Notes: generated from the letters alone by a model not told the origin. DNA of 64,000 nt from Gemmatimonadaceae bacterium (GCA_036003045.1 DASYSS010000007.1:1-64000); one strand, 5' to 3'; counted from the stretch's first letter, positions 7,249-16,944 are shown. Numbers and translations are program-made.

Positions 7249-8910
7249 ATGCCCAAACCCGTCATTCTCGCCGTCGACGACGACCCCGAGGTCCTGAACG
7301 CCGTCGACCGTGATCTTCGGGCGCATTTTCGGACCGACTACCGCGTCATAAAGGTCGGCTCGGGGCGTCAGGCGGTCGACACGACGCTCCAGCTCAAGCA
7401 ACGGGGATCTCCGGTCGCGCTCTTTCTCGTCGACGAGCGCATGCCGGAGATGTCGGGCACGCAGTTTCTCGCTGAGGCGAAGAAGCTGTATCCCGAAGCG
7501 CGCAAGGTTCTGCTCACGGCGTACGCCGACACCGAGACCGCGATCCTCGCCATTAATAGGATCGGGCTTGATCATTATTTGCTAAAACCTTGGGAGCCGC
7601 CGACGGAGCGGCTGTATCCGGTGCTGGACGACCTCCTCGCCGATTGGCGGGCGACGGTGCGGCCGTCGCAGGACGGGCTGCGCGTCGCGGGGACGTCGCT
7701 GTCGCCGACGAGCTACGCGCTCAAGGATTTTCTGTCCGGCAACGGTGTGCCGTACCAGTGGATCGACCTGGACTCGGACCCGGCGATGCGGGCGTTGGTC
7801 GAGGCGATGCCGGACGGGTTGCAGAAGCTGCCCGTCGTGCTGTTCCCCGATGGCACGACCATGGTGCAGCCGACGCCGCTCGAGGTCGCCGAGCGGCTGG
7901 GGATGCAGACGCACGCGAAGTCGAAGCAGTACGACTTCATCGTGATCGGGGGCGGGCCGGCGGGTCTCGCGGCGTCGGTGTACGCCGGCTCCGAGGGGCT
8001 GCGCACGATTCTCGTCGAGCGTTACGCCACCGGAGGACAGGCGGGCACGAGCTCGCAGATCGAGAACTACCTCGGGTTCCCGAGCGGCGTGAGCGGCGCC
8101 GACCTCGCGCGCCGTGCGACGACGCAGGCGAAGCGGTTCGGCGTCGAGGTGGTCACGGCGCAGGACGTGGCGTCGATCGAGCGGCGCGATCCGTATCGCG
8201 TCGTGAAGTTGTCCGACGGTTCCGAGGTGCAGGCGAAAGCCATCCTCATCTCGTCGGGAATGGAAGTTCGAAGACTCGACGTTCCAGGCATCGAAGGGCT
8301 CGTCGGAACTGGTGTGTTTTACGGCGCGGCACTCACCGAGGCGGCGACGTATCGCGACCGCGACGTCTACGTCGTGGGCGGCGCGAATTCGGCGGGGCAG
8401 GGCGCGATGTTCTTCTCGCGCTACGCGCGCCGCGTGACGATGCTCGTGCGAGGCGAATCGCTCACGTCGAGCATGTCCCAGTATCTGATCGACCGCATCG
8501 CCGACACGAAGAACGTCGAGGTGCTCACACGGTCGGTCATCACCAGCGTGCGCGGCACAGGCAAGCTCGAGTCGGTCACGATCTCGGATCTCGCGGCAGG
8601 CACGTCGCGCGAGGTGCCGGCCGACGCGCTGTTCATCTTCATTGGCACCTCGCCGCGCACGGATATGGTCGCGGGGCTCGTCGAGCGGGACGCGCAGGGC
8701 TTCATCCTCACGGGGCGCGATCTCATGGTCGACGGGCATCCGCCGCAAGGTTGGCCGCTCACTCGCGATCCATTTTTGTTCGAGACGAGCGTGCCGGGCG
8801 TGTTCGCCGCGGGCGACGCGCGCCGCGGATCGGGTAAGCGCGTCGCGGCGGCGGTGGGCGAAGGATCGGCGACGGTGAGCATGGTCCACGAATATCTGGA
8901 GACGGTCTGA
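7249..8910 (+). CDS. Response regulator fused to thioredoxin-reductase-like flavoprotein (cysteine-free)
   Basis: A 553-residue fusion. A receiver domain at about 5-125 has acidic residues at D10-D12, phospho-acceptor D62 (VDERMPEMSG), T90 and K113. A glutaredoxin-like domain follows at about 140-220, then an FAD/NAD(P) reductase fold at about 228-553 with GGGPAGLAASVYA, GGANSAGQGA and a C-terminal GDARRGSGKRVA. The redox CxxC expected after the first NAD motif is replaced by GAAL, the glutaredoxin-like part also lacks CxxC, and I find no Cys in the whole protein. Flavin chemistry is plausible, but disulfide reduction by the usual route is not. The ATG is used because longer frames run into repeat DNA. 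The stop overlaps the kinase start (TGATG). Confidence 0.85.
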   Translation: MPKPVILAVDDDPEVLNAVDRDLRAHFRTDYRVIKVGSGRQAVDTTLQLKQRGSPVALFLVDERMPEMSGTQFLAEAKKLYPEARKVLLTAYADTETAILAINRIGLDHYLLKPWEPPTERLYPVLDDLLADWRATVRPSQDGLRVAGTSLSPTSYALKDFLSGNGVPYQWIDLDSDPAMRALVEAMPDGLQKLPVVLFPDGTTMVQPTPLEVAERLGMQTHAKSKQYDFIVIGGGPAGLAASVYAGSEGLRTILVERYATGGQAGTSSQIENYLGFPSGVSGADLARRATTQAKRFGVEVVTAQDVASIERRDPYRVVKLSDGSEVQAKAILISSGMEVRRLDVPGIEGLVGTGVFYGAALTEAATYRDRDVYVVGGANSAGQGAMFFSRYARRVTMLVRGESLTSSMSQYLIDRIADTKNVEVLTRSVITSVRGTGKLESVTISDLAAGTSREVPADALFIFIGTSPRTDMVAGLVERDAQGFILTGRDLMVDGHPPQGWPLTRDPFLFETSVPGVFAAGDARRGSGKRVAAAVGEGSATVSMVHEYLETV

Positions 8911-10325
8911 TGCCCAGGACCCATCCCGCCACTCGAGACGAAGTCATTCAACTGCTGCTCGCGCACCGGACGCTCGGCGACGCGCCGCGCGAGGAGCTGG
9001 AGTGGCTCGCCGACCACGGCGAGCTGCGCGACTACGAGATCGGCGACGTCTTCATCCAGCCCGATGCGCTTCCGACGGAGATGATCATCGTCTTTGCCGG
9101 CGACGGGGCGGTCTACGTCGAGCGGGGCGGCGAGAAGAAGAAATTCCTCGAATGGCGCGCCGGCGACGTGACGGGAATGCTCCCGTACTCGAGGATGAAA
9201 AAGGCGCCGGGTGTCTCGAAGACCGAACATCCGCTGCTTGGTCTCGTGATCAACGTCAGTTGTTTTCGCGAGCTGACCGTGCAGTGCCCCGTCGTCACCG
9301 AGCGACTCGTGCACATCATGATCGACCGCGCGCGTCAGTTTTCGGCCACCGATTGGCAGCTCGACAAGCTGGCGTCGCTGGGGCGTCTCTCGGCGGGGCT
9401 GGCCCATGAGCTGAACAATCCGGCGTCGGCTGTCGCGCGGGCGGCGCGCACGCTCGTCGACAAGCTCGCGAAGGCCGAGGCGGCGGCGCGCGAGCTGGGG
9501 GCGTTGAACCTGGGAGAACGCGAGATCACGCTAATCGACAACATGCGGGAGGGGAACGCGTTTCCGCGGATGACGGGAGTTTTTTCGGCGATCGAGCGGG
9601 CGGACCGCGAAGAGGAAGTGGGTGAGTGGCTCGACGCGCACGGCGCCGATCCCGACACCGCGCAGAGCTTGAGCGAGAACGGGGTGCCGGTGTTCGCGCT
9701 CGATGACCTCGCGCGGGCGGTTCCCGACGAGGCGCTCGACACGGCGCTTCGCTCGGTGGCCGCGGGTGTGACGACGCGCTTGCTGGCCGAAGACATCGAG
9801 CGCGCCGCGACGCGGATTCACGACCTGGTCGGTGCGATCAAGCGCTTCACCTACATGGACCGGGCGACCGTCCGCGAGCCGGCCGATATCTCGCAGGGCG
9901 TTTCCGACACGATCGCCGTGCTGGGGTCGAAGGCCAAGGCGAAGTCGGCCTCGGTGCGCATCGACATTCCGAGTGATCTTCCGAAGGTGGGCGCCTACGG
10001 CGGCGAGCTGAATCAGGTGTGGTCGAACCTCATTGACAACGCGCTGGACGCGTTGCCCGAGCAGGGCGGAGAAATCACGGTCAGCGCGCGCCCGGACAAC
10101 AATGCGCGCGTCGTGGTGCGGATCGCGGACAACGGCTCGGGAATTCCCGCGGATGTCCTGCCGCGGATCTTCGATCCTTTCTTTACGACGAAGCCGATGG
10201 GGCAGGGGACGGGGCTTGGGCTTGATATCAGTCGGCGGATCGTGGCCTCGCACGACGGAACTATTGACGTGGATTCCAAGCCGGGGAAGACGGAATTCAG
10301 GGTGTCGCTGCCGGTGTTGAAATGA
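8910..10325 (+). CDS. Histidine kinase with cyclic-nucleotide-binding-like N-terminal domain
   Basis: A 471-residue soluble sensor kinase. A cNMP-binding-type beta-roll lies at about 15-135 (YEIGDVFIQPDALPTEMIIV). The phospho-acceptor His is H166 in GLAHELNNPAS. The ATP-binding domain has NLIDNALDAL, DNGSGIP, FDPFFTTK and GTGLGLDISRRIV. There is no membrane segment. It starts on the last base of the upstream receiver-flavoprotein stop, so the two are translationally coupled and very likely a cognate pair: kinase signal in, flavoprotein activity out. Which ligand the beta-roll binds cannot be told from sequence. Confidence 0.88.
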   Translation: MPRTHPATRDEVIQLLLAHRTLGDAPREELEWLADHGELRDYEIGDVFIQPDALPTEMIIVFAGDGAVYVERGGEKKKFLEWRAGDVTGMLPYSRMKKAPGVSKTEHPLLGLVINVSCFRELTVQCPVVTERLVHIMIDRARQFSATDWQLDKLASLGRLSAGLAHELNNPASAVARAARTLVDKLAKAEAAARELGALNLGEREITLIDNMREGNAFPRMTGVFSAIERADREEEVGEWLDAHGADPDTAQSLSENGVPVFALDDLARAVPDEALDTALRSVAAGVTTRLLAEDIERAATRIHDLVGAIKRFTYMDRATVREPADISQGVSDTIAVLGSKAKAKSASVRIDIPSDLPKVGAYGGELNQVWSNLIDNALDALPEQGGEITVSARPDNNARVVVRIADNGSGIPADVLPRIFDPFFTTKPMGQGTGLGLDISRRIVASHDGTIDVDSKPGKTEFRVSLPVLK

Positions 10326-10335
10326 CGCCCTGGTA

Positions 10336-10590
10336 CCGAAAACTGCCGACGCCGAGACTGCCAAGCTCCGAAACTGCCGGACGCCGAAACTGCCGAGCTC
10401 CGAGACTGCGAGACTGCCGATCCCCGAAACTGCCGAACTCCGAAAACTGCCAGACGCCGAGAGGGACCGAGTTTCGGAGTTGGGGAGTTCGCGGGGGTTG
10501 GAAGTTTCGGAGTTGGGAAGTTTCGCAGTCTCGGAGTTCGGAAGTTTCGGTGTTCGGAAGTCTCGGAGTTTGGTAGTCTCGGAGTCAGGC
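10336..10590. repeat. Family A repeat cluster 3
   Basis: Third cluster of the 16-bp family, filling nearly all of the 289-base gap between the kinase and decarboxylase genes. Reverse units (GCCGAAACTGCCGAGCTCCG type) cover about 10336-10465 and forward units (GAAGTTTCGGAGTT type) about 10471-10590. The layout matches cluster 1: reverse block, short centre, forward block. It ends 24 bases before the next ATG. Confidence 0.85.
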
Positions 10591-10614
10591 CGTTTTCGCC
10601 TTACTGTTTGATTT

Positions 10615-12165
10615 ATGCGTTCTTCTCCCGCTGACCTTTCTCCCGACGAATTCCGCGCAGTCGGCAAAGCTCTCGTCGACCGCGTAGCGGATTTTCTGGC
10701 CACGCTGCGCGATCAACTCGTGGCTCCGGACACGACTCCCGCGGCGGTGCGTGCAAGAGTGGGGGCGGACGCGCCGGTTCCGCGCGTCGGCATTCCGGCT
10801 TCGGAAGTGCTCGAGCGCGCGGCGGATGTGTATCTGTCGGGCTCTACGCTCAACGGGCATCCGCGGTTCTTCGGCTACATCACGTCGTCCGCGTCGCCGA
10901 TCGGCGCGTTGGCCGACATGCTCGCCGCGACGGTCAACGCGAATGTTGGCGCGTGGTCGTTGTCGCCCGTGGCGACCGAAATCGAGCGGCAGACGGTGCG
11001 GTGGATCGCGGAGCTGATCGGATTTCCGACCGACACCGGCGGAATTCTGGTGAGCGGTGGCAACGTCGCGAATCTCGTGTGCTTCATCGCGGCGACGCGC
11101 GACAGGGCAAGGACGGATGTTCGGTCGCACGGCATTGCGAGCGGTGAGCGCCTGGTCGTGTACGCGTCGAGCGAGGTTCACACCTGGCTCGAAAAAGCGG
11201 CCGACATCTGCGGACTGGGTCTCGACGCGGTGCGTGCCGTTCCGGTCGACGCTGGGCGTGCGATGCGCACGGACGCGCTGCGAGAGCAGATCGAGCGCGA
11301 TCGGCGCGAGGGCTTTCGCCCGGCCGTCGTCGTTGGCACCGCCGGCTCGGTCGGCACGGGCGCGATCGATCCGTTGCGCGAGATCGCCGCCATCGCGAAG
11401 GAAAACGATATGTGGTTCCACGTCGACGGCGCGTACGGCGCCCCGGCGGCGGTTCTCGACGACGCACCGCCGGAGCTTCGCGCGATCGCGGTTGCGGATT
11501 CGATTGCCGTCGATCCACACAAATGGCTTTACGCGCCGCTCGAGGCGGGGTGCGCGCTGGTTCGCAGCCCCAGTGCGCTGCACGACGCGTTTTCCTTTCA
11601 CCCGACGTATTTCCGGTTCGAGGGCGACGCCAGTGATCCACCGACGAACTACTACGAGTGGGGCCTGCAAAACTCCCGCGGCTTCCGCGCGCTCAAGGTC
11701 TGGACGACGATCCAGCAAGTTGGACGCGAGGGGTATCAGCGAATGATCGCGGACGACATCGCGTTGTCGCGCGAGATGCATCGCCTCGCGAGCGCGGAGC
11801 CCGAGCTCGAGACGTTCACGCAGGGTCTGAGCATCAGCACGTTTCGCTACGTCCCGAACGGTTTCGATCGGGCGGCCGCCGGTGCGAACGACTATCTCAA
11901 CGCACTGAACGCCGCTCTGCTCGAACGGGTACAGCTCGAGGGGACGACCTATCTCTCCAACGCGGTCCTCGACGGGGCGTTCGCATTGCGCGCGTGCATT
12001 GTAAACTTCCGGACCACGTCGGCCGACGTTCGGGCCGCCATCGACGTGATCCTTCGCCTCGGCAGGGTGGTTGACGCGGACCTGCGCCCGTCAAGTCTTG
12101 GCGGGCGGGGTCCCATGCGTCCCGCCGAAAAGGCTGCTCCGGTTCCTTCAGCGACGTCCCAATAG
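10615..12165 (+). CDS. PLP-dependent group II decarboxylase (aromatic-amino-acid type)
   Basis: A 516-residue fold-type I PLP decarboxylase of the group II family (DDC/GAD/TDC). The Schiff-base lysine is K303 in DPHKWLY, the ring-nitrogen Asp is D271 in HVDGAYG, and the stacking His is H189 in SSEVHTW. The N-terminal motif HPRFFGYITSSASPIGALAD is typical of aromatic-L-amino-acid decarboxylase-like enzymes. Substrate (Tyr, Trp, Phe or another amino acid) is not determined by these motifs. It is flanked upstream by repeat cluster 3 and downstream by an RND adaptor gene. No functional link to efflux is evident. Confidence 0.85.
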   Translation: MRSSPADLSPDEFRAVGKALVDRVADFLATLRDQLVAPDTTPAAVRARVGADAPVPRVGIPASEVLERAADVYLSGSTLNGHPRFFGYITSSASPIGALADMLAATVNANVGAWSLSPVATEIERQTVRWIAELIGFPTDTGGILVSGGNVANLVCFIAATRDRARTDVRSHGIASGERLVVYASSEVHTWLEKAADICGLGLDAVRAVPVDAGRAMRTDALREQIERDRREGFRPAVVVGTAGSVGTGAIDPLREIAAIAKENDMWFHVDGAYGAPAAVLDDAPPELRAIAVADSIAVDPHKWLYAPLEAGCALVRSPSALHDAFSFHPTYFRFEGDASDPPTNYYEWGLQNSRGFRALKVWTTIQQVGREGYQRMIADDIALSREMHRLASAEPELETFTQGLSISTFRYVPNGFDRAAAGANDYLNALNAALLERVQLEGTTYLSNAVLDGAFALRACIVNFRTTSADVRAAIDVILRLGRVVDADLRPSSLGGRGPMRPAEKAAPVPSATSQ

Positions 12166-12169
12166 CGGC

Positions 12170-12183
12170 CGGAAAAGTTTCCG
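12170..12183. promoter_or_regulatory. Short perfect dyad upstream of RND adaptor gene
   Basis: CGGAAA-AG-TTTCCG, two perfect 6-base arms, lying 5 bases after the decarboxylase stop and about 50 bases before the adaptor start. No T-run follows, so a repressor site is more likely than a terminator. The site is small and could be chance. Confidence 0.3.
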
Positions 12184-12235
12184 AACACATTGAAGGGCTT
12201 ACACGTAGTACATTCGTGAAGCCTCGAAAATCTTT

Positions 12236-13810
12236 GTGAACACGATGATCGGATTGCGACACCTCTCCCGTCGCGCACCGTTGCCGGTTTTTGCCGTCGC
12301 GCTGTCGTCGCTGGGCATTTCCGCCTGTGCCAAAAAGCAAGAGCGTGCTCAACGTCCCGTGGCGATGGTTTCCGTCGTCGCCGCGCGCCGAGCCACTGTC
12401 CCCTACATCATCGAATCGAACGGAATCGTGACGCCGGTTCAGACCGTCTCCGTCACGCCGCAGGTCGATGGAATCATCCAATCGGTGGATTTCGCCGAGG
12501 GGCAGGAAGTCCGGACGGGACAGCCGCTCTTCCATATCGACTCGCGGCCGTATCAGAACGCCTACAACCAGGCGGTCGCGGTTCTGGCGCGCGACAGCGC
12601 CACGTGGGCGGCCGCCGACGTAAACGCGAGGAGATACAAAGATCTCCTAGCGGCCAAAGTCATCACGCCGCTCGAGGCGGAGGCGCAGTTCACCTCTGCC
12701 GCGACTGCCGTCGCGACGCTTCAGTCGGATCACGCCGCGGTCGAGCAGGCGAGGTTCAACCTCGACAACGCAGTCGTCCGCGCGCCGATCGGCGGCCGCA
12801 CGGGCAACGTACTGGTCAAGCGCGGCAATCTCGTTCGCTCGGGGGCGGCCACACCGTTGGTTGTGATCAACCAGGTGCGCCCGATCTACGTTCGATTCTC
12901 GATTCCGTCGTCCGAGCTGCCGTTGGTCCAGCAGTACGGTGCGGGCGGCGGCCTTGCGGTCGCGGCAGTACCCAGCGGGGTGGCTCCGGCGACCCCGTCG
13001 ATCGATTCGCTGGCCGCGGCGGCAATGAACCCGGTCAACGACCCGCCAGGTCAAGACGGCGGCGGCTTTTCCGGAAGCCCCGGCGGCAAATCGGGGGGGG
13101 GAGGACGCGGTCGACGCGGTGCCGGCGGCCCATCGTCTGGGCCCGGGCCGTCAGCCGGCGGGTCAGCGACCGACGGCGCGTCCGGCGGGGCCAACGGAAC
13201 AGTCGGCACGCCGCGCGGGGCGCAGCAAGCCGGAAACACGACGCAGCCTGGCGCTCAATCAGCGGCGGGCGCCGGCGTCGCTGGACCGCCCGTCGGCGAA
13301 CGCCTGATGGGCAAGCTTTCGTTCATCGACAACGCGATCGACACGTCGACGCAGACGGTGCAGCTCAAGGCCACCTTCGACAACACAAACGGCCGGCTCT
13401 GGGCGGGGCAGTTCACGGCGACCTCCCTCCATCTGTTCGACGAGGACGGCGCCCTGGTCGTGCCGACGCAGGCCATCGTGAATGGTCAGCGCGGGACCTA
13501 CGTGTACGTCATCGATCAGGCCGACACGGCGAGGCAGCGTGGCGTCGTCGTCGAGCGACAGGAGAGCGGGCTTGCCGTCATCGCCAGCGGAATTCACGAT
13601 GGTGACCGTGTCGTGACGGACGGCCAGTCGCGTCTCACGCCCGACGCGCCGGTTCGCATTCGCGGCGCCAATGATATGGGCGGTGGTGGAGCCTCCGGCA
13701 GCGGCCGGCGCGGCCGAGGAGGAAAGGGCCGTGCGGGTGGTGGCGGCGGCGGGGGCGGCTCGGGGGGCGGACAGCCGAGCGGCAACGGAGGCGGCACGGG
13801 CAGCCGTTAG
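12236..13810 (+). CDS. RND efflux periplasmic adaptor (MdtA-like) with Gly-rich insertion
   Basis: A 524-residue membrane-fusion protein linking an RND pump to its outer-membrane channel. A lipoprotein signal ends at C31 (LGISAC). A lipoyl half-motif (VTPQVDGIIQSVDFAEGQEV) lies at about 73-92, an alpha-hairpin at about 105-175, the second lipoyl half (VRAPIGGRTGNVLVKRGNLV) at 181-200, then the beta-barrel and a proximal domain. Residues about 247-353, inside the beta-barrel region, are a low-complexity Gly/Ser/Pro/Thr insertion, and the last 45 residues are also Gly/Arg-rich. Both are unusual for the family. GTG at 12236 is taken as start; ATG at 12245 is equally possible. Two RND permeases follow. 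Confidence 0.85.
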   Translation: MNTMIGLRHLSRRAPLPVFAVALSSLGISACAKKQERAQRPVAMVSVVAARRATVPYIIESNGIVTPVQTVSVTPQVDGIIQSVDFAEGQEVRTGQPLFHIDSRPYQNAYNQAVAVLARDSATWAAADVNARRYKDLLAAKVITPLEAEAQFTSAATAVATLQSDHAAVEQARFNLDNAVVRAPIGGRTGNVLVKRGNLVRSGAATPLVVINQVRPIYVRFSIPSSELPLVQQYGAGGGLAVAAVPSGVAPATPSIDSLAAAAMNPVNDPPGQDGGGFSGSPGGKSGGGGRGRRGAGGPSSGPGPSAGGSATDGASGGANGTVGTPRGAQQAGNTTQPGAQSAAGAGVAGPPVGERLMGKLSFIDNAIDTSTQTVQLKATFDNTNGRLWAGQFTATSLHLFDEDGALVVPTQAIVNGQRGTYVYVIDQADTARQRGVVVERQESGLAVIASGIHDGDRVVTDGQSRLTPDAPVRIRGANDMGGGGASGSGRRGRGGKGRAGGGGGGGGSGGGQPSGNGGGTGSR

Positions 13811-13818
13811 AGGATCCA

Positions 13819-16800
13819 ATGAGCCTGACGAGTCTGTTTGTTCGACGGCCGGTCATGACGACACTGCTCATGATCGGCATCCTCGTGTTCGGGATCGTTT
13901 CGTACCGGAAGCTGCCGGTGAGCGACCTCCCGACGGTCGACTATCCGACGATCAGCGTCGACGCCAACCTGCCTGGCGCGAGCCCCGAAACGATGGCCGC
14001 TACCGTGGCGACGCCGCTGGAAAAGGCGTTCTCGGCCATCGCCGGGATTGACGAGATCACATCGAGTAGCAGTCTAGGTAGGACGAACATCACGCTGCAG
14101 TTCGCCCTCGACCGAAGCGTCGAGGCCGCGGCGCAGGACGTGAACGCGGCCATCGGGAAGACGCTGCCGTTTCTTCCGTCGACGATCCTGCCGCCCAACT
14201 ACCACAAGCAGAATCCGTCGGCGGCGCCGATCCTGAACATCGCGCTCACGTCCAACGTGCTGCCGATGACGGACGTGGACGAGTACGCGGAGACGACGAT
14301 CGCGCAGCGGCTCTCGATGATCGAGGGTGTGGCCCAGGTGAACGTCTGGGGCTCGGCGAAATACGCCGTGCGCGTGCAGGTGGATCCCGACCAATTGGCG
14401 AGCCGCAACGTCGGCGTATCGCAGGTCGCCAACGCGATCCGCAACAACAACGTGATGCTGCCGACGGGCGTGCTCTACGGAAAGACGCACACCTACACCG
14501 TGCAGGCGACGGGGCAGATGAATGACGCCGACGAGTTCCGGCGCCTCATCGTGTCCTACAAGAACGGCGCGCCGGTGCGACTCGGCGACGTCGCCAACGT
14601 TCTCGACGACATCCAGAACAACAAGTCCGCCAGCTGGTACGAGAACGAGCGCTCGATCAACCTGATGGTGCAGCGGCAGCCGGGGACGAACACCGTCGAA
14701 GTGGCGAGCCGGGTGAAGGAAGCGCTGGGCGACATCGAGCGCGGTCTTCCGCCGACGCTCAAGGTCCACGTGCAGTACGACCGCTCGATCTCCATCCAGA
14801 ACGCCGTCCGCGACGTGAAGTTCTCCCTGCTCGTCGCGCTCGTGCTCGTGGTCGCGGTCATCTTCCTATTCCTGCGCAGCGCGGTCGCGACGCTGATCCC
14901 CAGCCTGACGCTCCCGCTGGCGATCATCGGCACGTTCTCGGTGATGTACGCGCTCGACTTCAGCGTCGACAACCTGTCGCTGATGGCGCTCACGCTCGCC
15001 GTCGGCTTCATCGTGGACGACGCGATCGTGATGCTCGAGAACATCATCCGGCACATCGAGATGGGAAAGCAGCCGATGCAAGCGGCGCTCGACGGCGCGC
15101 ACGAAGTCGGCTTCACCGTGTTGTCGATGTGTCTCTCGCTGTCGGCGGTGTTTTTGCCGCTGATGTTCATGGGCGGCATCATCGGACGGCTGTTCCGAGA
15201 GTTCGCGATCACGATCGCGGTGGCGATTCTCGTCTCCGGACTCGTCGCGCTCACGTTGACGCCCATGCTGTGCAGCCGCCTGCTGCGCGCGCGCGACGAC
15301 GAGCCGCGTCACGGAAGCCTCTTCAATCTGAGCGAGCGCGGCTTCGAGGCGCTGCGCCGCGGCTACGAGCGGAGCCTCGAGTGGGTGATGCGGCATCGGC
15401 CGCTCACGCTCGTGTTCTCGGCGCTCATTCTCGCGCTCACGGGCGTGCTCTGGACGGTGATCCCGAAAGGGTTGTTCCCGCCGGACGACACCGGATCGCT
15501 CAACGCGACCGCCGAGGCGGCCCAGGGCACGACGTTCACGGAAATGCTGCGCTTCGGCAAGCTCGCGAGCACGAAGTTGGCCACCGACTCGAACGTCGCA
15601 TCGTACACGATGAACGTGGGGAGCATGGGGCCGTCGAACCAGGTGCAGTTCAACATCACGCTCAAGCCTGCGGGCACGCGGCCGGCCGCGGATTCGATGG
15701 TGCACGAGCTGACGAAGGTGATGTCCGGGATCCCTGGGCTTCAGATCTTCGTCACGAACCCGCCGTCGATCCGCATCGGCGGCCGCGGCACCAAGACGCT
15801 CTATCAGTACACGCTGCGCGGCCCCGACATCACGCAGCTCTATTCCGAAGGCAACAAGCTGATGGCGCGGTTGCAGGAGATGCCGACGTTGAGCGGCGTG
15901 ACGTCCGATCTCTTGAATCGCAGCCCGATTCTTCGCATCCACATCGACCGCGAGCGCGCGGCGGCTCTTGGAGTCACGCCGACGGGAATCGAGCAGGCGC
16001 TCGCCAACGCGTACAACCAGCAGCAGGTCTCGACGATCTTCATGCCGACGAATCAGTACCTCGTCGTCATGGAGACGGTGCCGAGCGCGCAGCTCGACGC
16101 GAGCGCTTTGGAGCATTTCTTCGTCCCGGCGCCGAACGGAAAGCAGGTTCAGCTCACCGACGTGTCGTGGCTCGAGCAGACGACCGGCCCGCTCAGCGTG
16201 GCGCACTCGGGACAGATGGCGTCGATGACCATCTCGTTCAACCTGGCGCCGGGTGTGTCGCTGGGCGCCGCGACCGACGAGGTGAGTCGTGTCGCGCGTC
16301 AAACGTTGCCGGCGACGATCACAGGGGGCTTCGCCGGGACGGCGGCCGCGTTCCAGGATTCGCAGCAGGGGATGGGACTGCTGCTCCTGATCACGATCTT
16401 CATCATCTACATCATTCTCGGGATCCTGTACGAGAGCTTCATCCATCCCGTGACGATTTTGACGGGACTGCCGTTCGCGGCGTTCGGAGCGCTGCTCGCG
16501 CTCTGGCTCGCGCACGTCGAATTGGGTGTGTACGGATATGTCGGCATCATCATGCTGATCGGCATCGTCGAAAAGAACGCGATCATGATGATCGACTTCG
16601 CGCTCGAGCGTCAGCGGACGGAGCGAATTCCGCCGGCCAAGGCGATCGTCGAGGCGGCGAGCGTTCGCTTCCGTCCGATCATGATGACGACGGTGTCGGC
16701 GATCGTCGGCACGCTCCCGATCGCGATCGGTGTCGGCACCAGCGCCGCCTCGCGTCGCCCGCTCGGCGTCGCGGTGGTGGGCGGGTTGGCATTCTCCCAG

Positions 16801-16932
16801 ATCGTGACGCTCTACGTCACGCCCGTGTTCTATTCGTATTTCGATGAGATTCAGGCGTGGATCGGTCGGCGAGCAAGGCGGGCGGTTGGAGCGGTCGGTA
16901 CGGCGGAGCCCGTGCCGGCGGCTGGAGACTAA
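13819..16932 (+). CDS. RND efflux permease 1 (MdtB/MuxB-like)
   Basis: A 1037-residue proton-driven drug exporter of the HAE-RND family with the usual two repeats of six membrane helices and two large periplasmic loops. The starting motif FVRRPVMTTLLMIGILVFG, the TM4 pair in VGFIVDDAIVMLENI, and the TM10 lysine in IGIVEKNAIMMIDFA are intact proton-relay residues. The gene begins 8 bases after the adaptor gene. A second permease of identical length follows after a repeat element. This arrangement (A, B, C) matches mdtABC/muxABC, in which B and C form a heterotrimer. Confidence 0.9.
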   Translation: MSLTSLFVRRPVMTTLLMIGILVFGIVSYRKLPVSDLPTVDYPTISVDANLPGASPETMAATVATPLEKAFSAIAGIDEITSSSSLGRTNITLQFALDRSVEAAAQDVNAAIGKTLPFLPSTILPPNYHKQNPSAAPILNIALTSNVLPMTDVDEYAETTIAQRLSMIEGVAQVNVWGSAKYAVRVQVDPDQLASRNVGVSQVANAIRNNNVMLPTGVLYGKTHTYTVQATGQMNDADEFRRLIVSYKNGAPVRLGDVANVLDDIQNNKSASWYENERSINLMVQRQPGTNTVEVASRVKEALGDIERGLPPTLKVHVQYDRSISIQNAVRDVKFSLLVALVLVVAVIFLFLRSAVATLIPSLTLPLAIIGTFSVMYALDFSVDNLSLMALTLAVGFIVDDAIVMLENIIRHIEMGKQPMQAALDGAHEVGFTVLSMCLSLSAVFLPLMFMGGIIGRLFREFAITIAVAILVSGLVALTLTPMLCSRLLRARDDEPRHGSLFNLSERGFEALRRGYERSLEWVMRHRPLTLVFSALILALTGVLWTVIPKGLFPPDDTGSLNATAEAAQGTTFTEMLRFGKLASTKLATDSNVASYTMNVGSMGPSNQVQFNITLKPAGTRPAADSMVHELTKVMSGIPGLQIFVTNPPSIRIGGRGTKTLYQYTLRGPDITQLYSEGNKLMARLQEMPTLSGVTSDLLNRSPILRIHIDRERAAALGVTPTGIEQALANAYNQQQVSTIFMPTNQYLVVMETVPSAQLDASALEHFFVPAPNGKQVQLTDVSWLEQTTGPLSVAHSGQMASMTISFNLAPGVSLGAATDEVSRVARQTLPATITGGFAGTAAAFQDSQQGMGLLLLITIFIIYIILGILYESFIHPVTILTGLPFAAFGALLALWLAHVELGVYGYVGIIMLIGIVEKNAIMMIDFALERQRTERIPPAKAIVEAASVRFRPIMMTTVSAIVGTLPIAIGVGTSAASRRPLGVAVVGGLAFSQIVTLYVTPVFYSYFDEIQAWIGRRARRAVGAVGTAEPVPAAGD

Positions 16933-16944
16933 CGAAGGACTACA

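Noticed and set aside
10322-10576. Small protein gene between kinase and decarboxylase
   Set aside because: The frame is a translation of family A units and has no protein-like composition or ribosome site.
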